A stretch of 64,000 nucleotides of DNA, from assembly GCF_014652275.1 (NCBI RefSeq), contig NZ_BMYM01000002.1, positions 930,001 to 994,000 of the forward strand, in the 5' to 3' direction. A program made the translations under genes and the position numbers. The notes beneath the pieces were generated by a model, which saw nothing but the letters and a program-made list of their open reading frames with translations, was not told the DNA's origin and ran no database searches. The number at the start of each line of letters is the position of its first letter. The first letter of the stretch is position 1. The DNA is from Parahalioglobus pacificus. Its GTDB lineage: Bacteria; Pseudomonadota; Gammaproteobacteria; Pseudomonadales; Halieaceae. Positions 46,000 to 53,723 of the stretch are shown here, one piece after another.

Positions 46000-46746
46000 A
46001 TGCGCCGTCCTTTGGTTGCCGGTAATTGGAAAATGAACGGCTCAATAGCCAGCGTCGACAGCCTCCTTTCGGGGTTGTCACAGTTAAAAATGGCGAAAAC
46101 AGTGGACTTGGCAGTGTGTCCATCGTTCGTGTTTTTGCAGCAAGCCACTGCGGCGCTAACGGGCTCAGGTATCAAAGTCGGCGCGCAGGACTGCAGCCCT
46201 GTCAGTGACGGTGCTTATACCGGCGATATTTCGGCCTCCATGCTGGTCGACCAGGGATGTGCGCTGGTACTGATAGGGCACTCAGAGCGGCGTGAGTATC
46301 ACCAGGAGGGCGATGCCCTGCTGGCTGAAAAGCTGGCAACTGTTGTGACTCTGGGCTTGGCGCCAGTGTTGTGTGTTGGGGAGACCCGCGAGCAACGCGA
46401 GGCGGGTGATGCTGAGCAGGTGGTTGGTGAGCAGCTACGCGGTGCCCTGATGAATCAGTCTTCACTGGAAGGTCTGGTGATTGCTTACGAGCCAGTATGG
46501 GCCATAGGCACAGGATTGACCGCGACGCCCGAACAGGCGCAGGCGATGCACGCCTACATTCGCAACGAGTTAGCATCGATAGAGGGTGTAAGCGCGAATG
46601 AAACAAGACTGCTGTACGGCGGCAGTGTGAAGGCCGCAAACGCGGTCGAATTATTTGCTCAGCCCGATATCGATGGTGCGTTGGTCGGGGGCGCGGCGCT
46701 GGATGCCGTTGAGTTTGGAAAGATTATTGACGCGGCGGCCGGGTAG
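46000..46746 (+). CDS. tpiA: Triosephosphate isomerase
   Basis: A 248-residue TIM barrel. AGNWKMN gives the N/K pair, LIGHSERR the catalytic His, and YEPVWAIGTG the catalytic Glu. LLYGGSVKAAN is the phosphate loop. It interconverts glyceraldehyde-3-phosphate and dihydroxyacetone phosphate. The ATG at 46000 has GGGAG upstream; a longer frame from 45970 adds ten residues not typical of the family. secG follows after 33 bases. Confidence 0.97.
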   Translation: MRRPLVAGNWKMNGSIASVDSLLSGLSQLKMAKTVDLAVCPSFVFLQQATAALTGSGIKVGAQDCSPVSDGAYTGDISASMLVDQGCALVLIGHSERREYHQEGDALLAEKLATVVTLGLAPVLCVGETREQREAGDAEQVVGEQLRGALMNQSSLEGLVIAYEPVWAIGTGLTATPEQAQAMHAYIRNELASIEGVSANETRLLYGGSVKAANAVELFAQPDIDGALVGGAALDAVEFGKIIDAAAG

Positions 46747-46779
46747 GCCGTTGCCACGAAGCCCGCGGGGCAGAGAACT

Positions 46780-47157
46780 ATGGACCAGATTATTTTAGTA
46801 ATACACCTGTTGGTGGCGTTGGCCATTATTGGCCTTATCATGCTGCAGCAGGGCAAGGGCGCGGACATGGGTGCCTCCTTTGGCGCGGGCGCCTCCCAGA
46901 CTCTGTTTGGCAGCACGGGTAGCGGTAATGTGCTGACCAAGGCTACGGCGTGGTTGTCGGTGCTGTTCTTTGCGACCAGCTTCGGTCTTGCGTTGATTGC
47001 CAGTCAGCGCAGTGCGCCCACCAATGATCTTGGTCTTGAGATCCCGCCCGTGGTGCAAGAACAAGCTGTACAACCAGCGCTGGATTCTGATGTCCCTGTG
47101 GTAGAGAATGACGCGCCTGCCGCAAGCAGCACAGAGGACGACGTTCCCGAGCTGTAA
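46780..47157 (+). CDS. secG: Protein-export membrane protein SecG
   Basis: A 125-residue SecG with two transmembrane helices (about 3-23 and 54-74) and the loop GKGADMGASFGAGASQTLFGS between them, which is the strongest family mark. The acidic C-terminus is longer than in E. coli. It assists SecYE. The stop codon lies only 9 bases before tRNA-Leu, so the tRNA is cut from the same transcript. Confidence 0.96.
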   Translation: MDQIILVIHLLVALAIIGLIMLQQGKGADMGASFGAGASQTLFGSTGSGNVLTKATAWLSVLFFATSFGLALIASQRSAPTNDLGLEIPPVVQEQAVQPALDSDVPVVENDAPAASSTEDDVPEL

Positions 47158-47166
47158 TCGAAATTA

Positions 47167-47252
47167 GCCGAAGTGGTGGAATTGGTAGACACGCTATCTT
47201 GAGGGGGTAGTGAGCTATGCTCGTGCGGGTTCAAGTCCCGCCTTCGGCACCA
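47167..47252 (+). tRNA. tRNA-Leu (anticodon GAG)
   Basis: 86 bases with acceptor GCCGAAG/CTTCGGC, A73 and encoded CCA. The anticodon loop TTGAGGG is closed by CTATC/GGTAG, giving GAG. The variable arm is long, as in class II tRNAs, and the T arm is GCGGG-TTCAAGT-CCCGC. It follows secG closely, the standard place in the class. Confidence 0.97.
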
Positions 47253-47264
47253 TATCAAGTAGAG

Positions 47265-47298
47265 AGGCCTTCCAGATCGGAAGGCCTTTCTCGTTTTT
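47265..47298 (+). terminator. Rho-independent terminator after tRNA-Leu
   Basis: Stem AGGCCTTCC/GGAAGGCCT with loop AGATC, then TTCTCGTTTTT, 12 bases after the tRNA. Confidence 0.88.
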
Positions 47299-47341
47299 GG
47301 GTTTCGTTAAATTCGCGGGACTATTTGGGTGCTCGCTGTTT

Positions 47342-47411
47342 CCGAGGGGAACGCTCGCTACGCGAGCTCAGAGTCCCCTCGGGCTCGCCCGCCAATTGCG
47401 GTGCAATTGGC
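47342..47411. repeat. Nested REP-like palindromes beside tRNA-Leu
   Basis: CCGAGGGGA (47342-47350) pairs with TCCCCTCGG (47374-47382). Inside it lies GCTCGC/GCGAGC (47353-47358 and 47362-47367). A second hairpin GCCAATTGC/GCAATTGGC sits at 47391-47399 and 47403-47411 with a 3-base loop. The layout resembles repetitive extragenic palindromic elements. No second copy is obvious in this window. Confidence 0.7.
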
Positions 47412-47432
47412 TCCGCCTTCGGCACCAACCAA

Positions 47433-47461
47433 CAAAAAGCCCGGCACTTGCCGGGCTTTTT
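47433..47461. terminator. Bidirectional terminator between tRNA-Leu region and lysE-like gene
   Basis: AAAAAGCCCGGCA and its complement GCCGGGCTTTTT form a long stem with a short loop; it has A and T tracts on both sides and can serve both convergent units. It directly follows the second copy of the tRNA-Leu 3' end. Confidence 0.85.
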
Positions 47462-47471
47462 GTGCCCCAGG

Positions 47472-48065
47472 TTAAATCAACACCGGATACAGCGATGCGA
47501 CCAGCAGTAATGCCATGGTGACGTTGAATGCACGCAATCGTCTGGGGTTGGTGAGCACCACGCGCAATTGCTCTCCCATGGCGGTCCATAGGCTGATGCA
47601 GGGAAGGTTGATGCTGCCAAAAACGGCCGCCACCAGCCCTACCGCCAGAAGACTTTGGCTGGGCGCGTACACGGCGACTGCGGTCAGGGCCATGGTCCAG
47701 GCCTTCGGATTGACCCATTGAAACGCCGCCGCCTGCCAAAATGTAAACGGCTTACCGCTCTCAGCTTCGCCTTCGCCGGGTGCCGCCGCAGTGGCGATGC
47801 GCCCCGCCAGATACAGCAAGTAAATTGCGCTGATGATCTTAAGCGCTAAGTAGCTCCATGAAACGCTTTCGAAAATCTGCACCAGGCCAATGCCCACCAT
47901 CAGCACCATAAACACGAAACCTATGCCCACACCCATCATGTGCGGTAAGGAGCGGCGAATGCCGTAATTGGCGCCGCTTGCCATCAGCATCAGGTTGTTA
48001 GGCCCCGGTGTGATAGAGGAGGCAAAGGAAAAGATGGCGAGTGCGATATAGGCGTCGATATTCAT
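47472..48065 (-). CDS. LysE/RhtB-family amino-acid exporter
   Basis: A 197-residue membrane protein with six hydrophobic helices. ITPGPNNLMLMASGANYGIRRSLPHMMGVGIG is the LysE/RhtB signature region and FQWVNPKAWTMALTAV is also family-typical. It exports amino acids or analogues. I choose the ATG at 48065; the longer frame to 48188 overlaps the regulator gene. It is divergent from an Lrp/AsnC regulator over 81 bases, a standard pairing in which the regulator senses the exported amino acid. An imperfect inverted repeat lies between them. Confidence 0.9.
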   Translation of the reverse strand: MNIDAYIALAIFSFASSITPGPNNLMLMASGANYGIRRSLPHMMGVGIGFVFMVLMVGIGLVQIFESVSWSYLALKIISAIYLLYLAGRIATAAAPGEGEAESGKPFTFWQAAAFQWVNPKAWTMALTAVAVYAPSQSLLAVGLVAAVFGSINLPCISLWTAMGEQLRVVLTNPRRLRAFNVTMALLLVASLYPVLI

Positions 48066-48107
48066 GCGCACATTCTCTACGAAAAGGCTTCGAATATGCT
48101 GCGAAAT

Positions 48108-48134
48108 TTGCGTATATTTGGCCCAAATACGCAA
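48108..48134. promoter_or_regulatory. Inverted repeat, candidate Lrp-family operator
   Basis: TTGCGTAT and its complement at the far end (ATACGCAA) flank a TTTGG/CCAAA core, broken by one bulged base. It lies centrally between the divergent lysE-like and Lrp-like genes (48108-48134). Lrp/AsnC proteins bind such imperfect 13-15 bp palindromes. Confidence 0.6.
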
Positions 48135-48146
48135 TAAAAATAAGCT

Positions 48147-48590
48147 ATGGACAATATAAATAACAGAATATTGCATCAGTTGGTTCAAGATGGCCGCGTG
48201 ACGAACGCAGAGCTTGCAGCCCGTGTGGGTTTGTCTCCCTCGGCCTGTCTGCGCCGGGTTCAGGAGCTGGAGCGCAGCGGCGTTATCTCGGGTTATCGGG
48301 CAGTACTGGATAGAGCGGCAATGGGTATTGGGTTTACTGCGTATATTGCAGTGGGGCTTTCAAGTCACACTGCTGAAGCGCAGCATGCATTCGAGCGCGC
48401 AATCGTTCAGTCAGCCGAAGTGCGTGAGTGTCACAACATCACCGGCGCCTTCGAGTACCTCCTGCGGGTGGAGACCCCGGATCTGGCAAGCTACAAGGCC
48501 TTTCATACTGATGTGCTGGGTTTGCTGCCCCAGGTCAGCACCATCACCACACATGTCGTCATGGAATCTGTCAAAGACGAACGAGCTTGA
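48147..48590 (+). CDS. Lrp/AsnC-family transcriptional regulator
   Basis: A 147-residue regulator. The N-terminal helix-turn-helix reads LHQLVQDGRVTNAELAARVGLSPSACLRRVQELERSGVI, and the C-terminal RAM/ligand domain includes EVRECHNITGAFEYLLRVETPDLASYKAF. Such proteins sense amino acids. Divergent from the LysE-like exporter, which it likely controls, and it lies just before the hppD operon, which may or may not be in its regulon. Confidence 0.93.
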   Translation: MDNINNRILHQLVQDGRVTNAELAARVGLSPSACLRRVQELERSGVISGYRAVLDRAAMGIGFTAYIAVGLSSHTAEAQHAFERAIVQSAEVRECHNITGAFEYLLRVETPDLASYKAFHTDVLGLLPQVSTITTHVVMESVKDERA

Positions 48591-48620
48591 TGTCGTTCAA
48601 TGCAGCACTCCCTCGTGATT

Positions 48621-48644
48621 ATTTAGTTACACTTGTAACTAAAT
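48621..48644. promoter_or_regulatory. 24-bp perfect palindrome, operator over the hppD promoter
   Basis: ATTTAGTTACA at 48621-48631, two central bases, then its exact complement at 48634-48644. It covers the -35 box of the promoter at 48633-48661. Size, symmetry and position fit a MarR-, TetR- or GntR-type repressor; no such gene is in the window. Confidence 0.8.
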
Positions 48645-48661
48645 AGCTGGCTACCTATACT
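48633..48661 (+). promoter_or_regulatory. Sigma-70 promoter of the hppD operon
   Basis: TTGTAA at 48633-48638, 17-base spacer, TATACT at 48656-48661. The transcript would start near 48668, about 44 bases before the hppD ATG. The -35 box lies inside the palindrome at 48621-48644. Confidence 0.75.
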
Positions 48662-48711
48662 TCAGCGTCTATTCTGGAATTGCCCCACAGCGCTAGTCGC
48701 AGGAGTACGCA

Positions 48712-49800
48712 ATGGCTGATCTGTTTGAAAACCCCATGGGCCTGGATGGGTTCGAGTTTGTCGAATTCACCGCACCCGAGCGGGGAGTACTAGAGCCCGT
48801 GTTTGAAAAAATGGGTTTCACGCATGTGGCCAGGCACCGCTCCAAGGATGTGGACCTCTGGCGCCAGGGCGACGTTAACTTCGTCACTAATTACGAGCCC
48901 GGCAGTCACGCGTTCTACTATGCCCGGGAGCATGGTGCCTCTGCCTGTGGTATGGCGTTTCGTGTGAAGAATGCACGCAGCGCCTATCAGCGGGCGTTGG
49001 AGCAGGGTGCGGAGCCTGTTGTCGTGGATACAGGTCCTATGGAGCTGCGTTTGCCGGCAATCAAGGGCATCGGGGGTGCCACGGTCTACCTCATAGACCG
49101 CTACGCCGAAGGCAGCAGCATCTATGACATCGACTTCGATTGGCTGGAAGGCGTAGACAGGCACCCCGCAGGATTCGGGTTTCATACCCTGGACCATCTC
49201 ACCCACAACGTCTATCGCGGACGTATGGATTACTGGGCCGAATACTACGAGCGCCTGTTTAACTTCCGGGAAATTCGTTTCTTCGATATTAAGGGTGAGC
49301 ACACTGGCTTGCTCTCTAAAGCCATGACAGCGCCCGACGGCAAAATCCGCATTCCGCTCAACGAAGAGAGTGCAGGTGGTGGCGGTCAGATCGAGGAATA
49401 TCTTATGGCATATAACGGCGAGGGCATTCAACACATCGCCTTTGCCTGTGACGACATTATTGCCTGCTGGGACCGGCTGGCCGCTGCCGGTCAAACGTTC
49501 ATGCCCCCACCGCCAGATACCTACTACGACATGCTGGAGGAGCGTTTGCCGGGTCACAGTGAGCCCGTCGAAGAACTCAAGAAGCGCGGCATACTGCTGG
49601 ATGGCTCCACAGAGGGTGGAGAGCCTCGCTTGTTGCTGCAGATTTTCTCCGAAACTGAATTGGGCCCGATGTTCTTTGAGTTCATCCAGCGCAAAAAAGA
49701 TGAAGGTTTCGGCGAGGGTAACTTTAAGGCACTGTTTGAGAGTATCGAGCGTGACCAGTTGAATCGCGGCGCCATCTCGGATGCTGCCGCCGAGGCGTAA
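48712..49800 (+). CDS. hppD: 4-hydroxyphenylpyruvate dioxygenase
   Basis: A 362-residue two-domain VOC-fold dioxygenase. The iron facial triad is visible: His162 in LDHLTHN, His240 in [11 protein letters not shown] and Glu322 in FFEFIQR. The segment [25 protein letters not shown] and the GGGQIEEYL loop match the family closely. It turns 4-hydroxyphenylpyruvate from tyrosine into homogentisate. It is the first gene of an operon with a VOC protein (3-base gap) and an FAH-family hydrolase. Confidence 0.97.
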   Translation: MADLFENPMGLDGFEFVEFTAPERGVLEPVFEKMGFTHVARHRSKDVDLWRQGDVNFVTNYEPGSHAFYYAREHGASACGMAFRVKNARSAYQRALEQGAEPVVVDTGPMELRLPAIKGIGGATVYLIDRYAEGSSIYDIDFDWLEGVDRHPAGFGFHTLDHLTHNVYRGRMDYWAEYYERLFNFREIRFFDIKGEHTGLLSKAMTAPDGKIRIPLNEESAGGGGQIEEYLMAYNGEGIQHIAFACDDIIACWDRLAAAGQTFMPPPPDTYYDMLEERLPGHSEPVEELKKRGILLDGSTEGGEPRLLLQIFSETELGPMFFEFIQRKKDEGFGEGNFKALFESIERDQLNRGAISDAAAEA

Positions 49801-49803
49801 GCG

Positions 49804-50349
49804 ATGGACATTCGCAGGATTCACCATGTTGCCTACCGTTGTAATGACGCCAGCGAGACCGTCGCGTTCTATCGCGATGTGCTGGGCATGGACTTGAAGC
49901 TGGCCATCGCGGAGGACCAGGTGCCTTCCACCAAGGCCCCTGATCCTTATATGCATGTCTTTCTGGAGGCGGGCATGGGCAATGTTCTTGCGTTCTTTGA
50001 ACTACCCAACTCGCCCCACATGGACAGGGACAGGAACACACCCGAGTGGGTACAGCATATTGCGTTTGAGCTGGGTAGCGAGGACGAGCTACTTGCAGCT
50101 AAAGGCCATATCGAGGCGCAGGGCATTGAGGTCTTGGGCCCTACGCACCACGGCATTTTTAAATCTATCTATTTCTTCGACCCCAACGGCCACCGGCTGG
50201 AGCTGGCTGCCAATATTGATCGGCCGGGCGATCTTGAGCGCTTATACGAGGTTGCGCCGGCAATGTTGGAAGAATGGGCGGACACGAAACGTGCGCCCCG
50301 TCATGCGGCATGGCTGCACGAGCGCGAATTTGAGGAGACAACATCGTGA
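49804..50349 (+). CDS. VOC-superfamily (glyoxalase/dioxygenase-fold) metalloprotein, role unknown
   Basis: A 181-residue two-module VOC protein. The likely metal ligands are His8 (IHHVAY), Glu66 (LAFFELP), His85 (WVQHIAFEL) and Glu133 (RLELAA), the common 2-His-2-Glu VOC set. VOC members include glyoxalases, extradiol dioxygenases and isomerases. Its place between hppD and a fumarylacetoacetase-like gene, 3 bases after hppD and overlapping the next start, implies a step in homogentisate or acetoacetate-ester metabolism, possibly the ring cleavage or isomerisation usually done by unrelated enzymes. That is a hypothesis only. Confidence 0.85.
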   Translation: MDIRRIHHVAYRCNDASETVAFYRDVLGMDLKLAIAEDQVPSTKAPDPYMHVFLEAGMGNVLAFFELPNSPHMDRDRNTPEWVQHIAFELGSEDELLAAKGHIEAQGIEVLGPTHHGIFKSIYFFDPNGHRLELAANIDRPGDLERLYEVAPAMLEEWADTKRAPRHAAWLHEREFEETTS

Positions 50350-51347
50350 AATTGGCATCGCTTAATACCGGACGTGATGGCCGTCTGGTTGTCGTATCCA
50401 GAGACCTTCGCCGCTATTTGGATGCAGACACCACACTGCAGCGTGCCCTGGATGATTGGGATGAGGTGGCACCTGTGCTGCAGGGCTTGAGCGAACGGGT
50501 GAACGCTGGTGAAGGCGATCCCTTCGACCAGACTGCCTGCGCTTCTCCGCTGCCTCGTGCATATCAATGGGCGGATGGATCTGCTTACGTCAATCACGTT
50601 GAGCTTGTACGCAAGGCGCGCGGCGCGGAAATGCCCGAGAGTTTTTGGATAGATCCTCTGATGTACCAGGGTGGCTCGGACACGTTTCTGGCGCCCCGTG
50701 AAGATATTGTCATGCACGATGCTGCCTGGGGTATCGACTTCGAGGGCGAAGTGGCAGTGGTGACTGGTGATGTCCCCATGGGAGCGACTGCCGCTGAAGC
50801 GGCAGCGCAGGTGCGCCTGGTCATGCTGGTGAACGATGTTTCGCTGAGAAACCTGATACCGGGCGAACTGGGTAAGGGCTTTGGTTTCTTCCAGTCCAAG
50901 CCTTCCAGTGCTTTCAGTCCTGTGTGCGTAACACCGGATGAGCTGGGTGATGACTGGCGCGATGGGAAATTGCACCTGCCTCTGTCAGTCTCCTATCAGG
51001 GTGCGCCCTTCGGTAAAGCCAATGCGGGTGTAGATATGACCTTCGATTTTCCAACCCTGATTGCCCATGCTGCTAAAACTCGGCCCTTGGGCGCAGGCTG
51101 TGTGATTGGGTCGGGCACGGTATCGAACAAGGATGCTGACGGCTCCGCCGGTAAACCCGTTGCTGACGGCGGGCTGGGTTACAGCTGCATCGCAGAGATC
51201 CGTATGATTGAAACGATTGCCCAGGGCAGTCCGTCTACACCCTTTATGGGCGATGGCGATACGGTTGAGATCGCCATGTATAACGCGCTGGGCGAGTCCG
51301 TATTTGGAGAAATTCGTCAGCAAGTCAGTATTCGTCAGAATGCCTAA
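50346..51347 (+). CDS. Fumarylacetoacetate hydrolase-family protein
   Basis: A 333-residue protein of the FAH fold. The metal and active-site region HDAAWGIDFEGEVAVVTGDVPMG provides acidic ligands (about Glu133 and Glu135), followed by LVNDVSLRNL and LGKGFGFFQSKPSSAFSP. GSGTVSNKD and GLGYSCIAEIRMIETI are near the C-terminus. It should hydrolyse fumarylacetoacetate to fumarate and acetoacetate, the last step of tyrosine breakdown. The GTG start overlaps the VOC stop by 4 bases. A homogentisate dioxygenase (hmgA) and maleylacetoacetate isomerase gene are not in the window. Confidence 0.9.
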   Translation: MKLASLNTGRDGRLVVVSRDLRRYLDADTTLQRALDDWDEVAPVLQGLSERVNAGEGDPFDQTACASPLPRAYQWADGSAYVNHVELVRKARGAEMPESFWIDPLMYQGGSDTFLAPREDIVMHDAAWGIDFEGEVAVVTGDVPMGATAAEAAAQVRLVMLVNDVSLRNLIPGELGKGFGFFQSKPSSAFSPVCVTPDELGDDWRDGKLHLPLSVSYQGAPFGKANAGVDMTFDFPTLIAHAAKTRPLGAGCVIGSGTVSNKDADGSAGKPVADGGLGYSCIAEIRMIETIAQGSPSTPFMGDGDTVEIAMYNALGESVFGEIRQQVSIRQNA

Positions 51348-51400
51348 AGCAGGTGTTTTTCGCCGAAAAACACGCAGTGAAATTCTTTCGGATTATCGTG

Positions 51401-51429
51401 TTGACCGGGCAGGGGGGCATGCCTATAAT
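51401..51429 (+). promoter_or_regulatory. Strong sigma-70 promoter of tRNA-fMet and the rimP-nusA operon
   Basis: TTGACC at 51401-51406, 17-base spacer, perfect TATAAT at 51424-51429. It is the closest match to consensus in the window and fits a heavily expressed tRNA gene. The leader before the tRNA is about 80 bases. Confidence 0.92.
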
Positions 51430-51512
51430 GCCGGTCCTCGATTTGGAGCACACCTCATAAAGTGAGCTTCAGAGTGAAGCGCCAAGGGGCCTTCACAGCG
51501 AGGATGTATTGA

Positions 51513-51589
<77 letters not shown>

Positions 51590-51629
51590 AATACACGTCA
51601 CACGCTCCTACACCGTGACGTGAAGTGAA

Positions 51630-51653
51630 GAAGCCCCTTTTTGGGGCTTTTTC
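51630..51653 (+). terminator. Terminator between tRNA-fMet and rimP
   Basis: AAGCCCC/GGGGCTT stem with a TTTTT loop and T tract. A second stem (CACGTCAC/GTGACGTG) lies just before it. Partial read-through would feed the rimP-nusA operon, as in the metY-nusA unit of E. coli. Confidence 0.88.
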
Positions 51654-51685
51654 GTATGTGTCGAAAACACACTGCGAGAATTGGC

Positions 51686-52168
51686 TTGGCAACTAAAGAA
51701 CAACAGATTCAGTCGTTGTTGGAGCCCACCGTTGAGGCGCTGGGCTTCGAGCTCTGGGGCCTGGAATACCTGTCTCAGGGACGTCACAGTACGCTGCGCC
51801 TGTACATCGAGTCCGATAACGGTATCTCGATAGACGACTGCGCGTTGGTGAGCACCCAGGTCAGCAGTGTGTTGGACGTAGAGGATCCAATTTCCGGGGA
51901 GTACACCCTGGAAGTGTCTTCGCCAGGCGTAGACCGCTTGTTGTTCAAGCCAGAACACTATGCGATGTACCCCGGTGAGGTAGCAGAGTTGCGCTTGCGC
52001 TCGTCGTTTGAAGGCAGGCGCAAGTTCAAAGGCATATTAAAGGGCATGGAGGGTGAAGATGTGGTGATCCACGTGGATGACCATGAATATCTTTTGCCCC
52101 TCAGCACAGTTGAAAAAGCGCGAGTACATCCCCGTCTGGATGACGCGGGTAATACGGGTGAGGCATGA
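51686..52168 (+). CDS. rimP: Ribosome maturation factor RimP
   Basis: A 160-residue protein. [69 protein letters not shown] is the classical RimP N-terminal domain; an Sm-like C-terminal domain contains [16 protein letters not shown]. It helps 30S subunit assembly. I choose the TTG at 51686 because GAGAA is about six bases upstream and the N-terminus then matches the family; an ATG at 51659 is the alternative. It ends 2 bases before the nusA start. Confidence 0.95.
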   Translation: MATKEQQIQSLLEPTVEALGFELWGLEYLSQGRHSTLRLYIESDNGISIDDCALVSTQVSSVLDVEDPISGEYTLEVSSPGVDRLLFKPEHYAMYPGEVAELRLRSSFEGRRKFKGILKGMEGEDVVIHVDDHEYLLPLSTVEKARVHPRLDDAGNTGEA

Positions 52169-52170
52169 GC

Positions 52171-53667
52171 ATGACTAAAGAAATCCTGATGGTCGCAGAG
52201 GCAGTATCGAACGAGAAAGGGGTGTCAGAGGACATCATTTTTGAGGCGATTGAGCTGGCTCTGGCAACAGCAACCAAGAAGCGCTATGACGAAGAAGCGG
52301 ATATTCACGTCACCATCGATCGCGAGAGTGGCGATTACGTGACCATGCGCCAGTGGCTGGTCGTGCCCGATGACGAGCAGGCGGTACTGGGTACTCAGCT
52401 GTACACCGATGAAGCGGCAGAGAAAGATCCCGCTCTCAAGCCCGGTGATGTATTTGAAGAGCAGGTAGAGAACGTCGGTTTTGGCCGTATCGCGGCCCAA
52501 ACTGCAAAGCAGGTAATTGTACAGCGCGTCCGTGATGCGGAGCGCGCGCAGGTTGTTGAGCAGTACGAAGACCGCGTGGGTGATCTGGTAGCCGGCTCGG
52601 TCAAGAAGGTGACCCGCGACAATGTCATCGTCGATCTGGGCAACAATGCAGAAGGCCTGTTGCCTCGTGACCAACTGGTCGGGCGTGAAACATTCCGCGT
52701 GAACGATCGCGTGCGCGCTATCCTCAAAGAGATCAGCACAGAAAGCCGCGGCCCTCAGCTGATCCTGTCGCGTTCTTGCCCCGAGATGCTGATCGAGCTG
52801 TTCAAGATCGAAGTGCCCGAGATTTCAGAAGAAGTTATCCAGATCCGCAGCGCCGCCAGGGACCCCGGTTCACGCGCCAAGATTGCGGTGAAAACCAATG
52901 ATCAGCGTATCGACCCCGTGGGTGCCTGCGTGGGTATGCGCGGTTCGCGTGTTCAAGCGGTATCCAATGAGCTGGACAATGAGCGTGTCGATATCGTGCT
53001 GTGGGACGACAACGCCGCGCAGCTGGTGATCAATGCCATGTCGCCGGCGGAAGTTGAGTCCATCGTAGTAGACGAAGATACCGGCACCATGGATGTCGCC
53101 GTATCTGAAGACAACCTGGCACAGGCGATTGGTCGCGCGGGTCAGAATGTGCGCCTAGCTGCAGAGCTGACCGGTTGGTCTATCAATGTGATGAGCAACG
53201 AAGAAGCGGCTGCCAAGCACGAAGCCGAAGCCGGTGAGGTGATACAGCAGTTTTGTGAGCAGCTGGACGTGGATGAGGAAGTGGCTGAAATCCTGGTGGA
53301 AGAAGGCTTCACTACCCTGGAAGAAGTGGCTTACGTGCCGCTGGAAGAGATGACCTCTATCGAAGGCTTCGATGAGGAAATCGCAGAAGAACTTCGCGCT
53401 CGCGCGAAAGATGCATTGCTGACACGGGCTATTGCATCGGAGGAACAGCTGGGTGCCAACGAGCCGGCCGAAGACCTGCTCACTATGGATGGCATGGACA
53501 AGCATCTGGGCTACGTGTTGGCCAGCCGTGGCATTGTCACGATGGAAGACCTTGCTGAACAGGGTGTTGAAGACATCCTGGACATTGAAGATATGACTGA
53601 AGAGCGTGCGGGTGAGTTGATCATGACTGCACGGGCTCCCTGGTTCGCGGAGGCTGAAGGCGAGTAA
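52171..53667 (+). CDS. nusA: Transcription termination/antitermination factor NusA
   Basis: A 498-residue NusA: N-terminal polymerase-binding domain ([18 protein letters not shown]), S1 domain near 135-200, two KH domains ([18 protein letters not shown] and [16 protein letters not shown]), and two C-terminal acidic repeats of the gammaproteobacterial type (about 365-495). The start at 52171 is preferred because GAGG stands 7 bases upstream; an ATG at 52165 is also in frame. It binds RNA polymerase to control pausing and termination. Confidence 0.97.
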   Translation: MTKEILMVAEAVSNEKGVSEDIIFEAIELALATATKKRYDEEADIHVTIDRESGDYVTMRQWLVVPDDEQAVLGTQLYTDEAAEKDPALKPGDVFEEQVENVGFGRIAAQTAKQVIVQRVRDAERAQVVEQYEDRVGDLVAGSVKKVTRDNVIVDLGNNAEGLLPRDQLVGRETFRVNDRVRAILKEISTESRGPQLILSRSCPEMLIELFKIEVPEISEEVIQIRSAARDPGSRAKIAVKTNDQRIDPVGACVGMRGSRVQAVSNELDNERVDIVLWDDNAAQLVINAMSPAEVESIVVDEDTGTMDVAVSEDNLAQAIGRAGQNVRLAAELTGWSINVMSNEEAAAKHEAEAGEVIQQFCEQLDVDEEVAEILVEEGFTTLEEVAYVPLEEMTSIEGFDEEIAEELRARAKDALLTRAIASEEQLGANEPAEDLLTMDGMDKHLGYVLASRGIVTMEDLAEQGVEDILDIEDMTEERAGELIMTARAPWFAEAEGE

Positions 53668-53723
53668 GCCACTCAGCGAATTCGAGTCAGCGGTAAGGCA
53701 GAACAGGGACCAAGGAGAACAGT

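Larger units (their letters stand above)
47238..47427. repeat. Direct repeat of the tRNA-Leu 3' end
   Basis: The 15 bases CCGCCTTCGGCACCA occur at 47238-47252 (the 3' end of tRNA-Leu, including CCA) and again at 47413-47427. The 160 bases between their ends contain a terminator and nested palindromes. A copied tRNA end of this kind is the footprint of site-specific integration, or the remains of a tandem tRNA gene. Confidence 0.75.
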
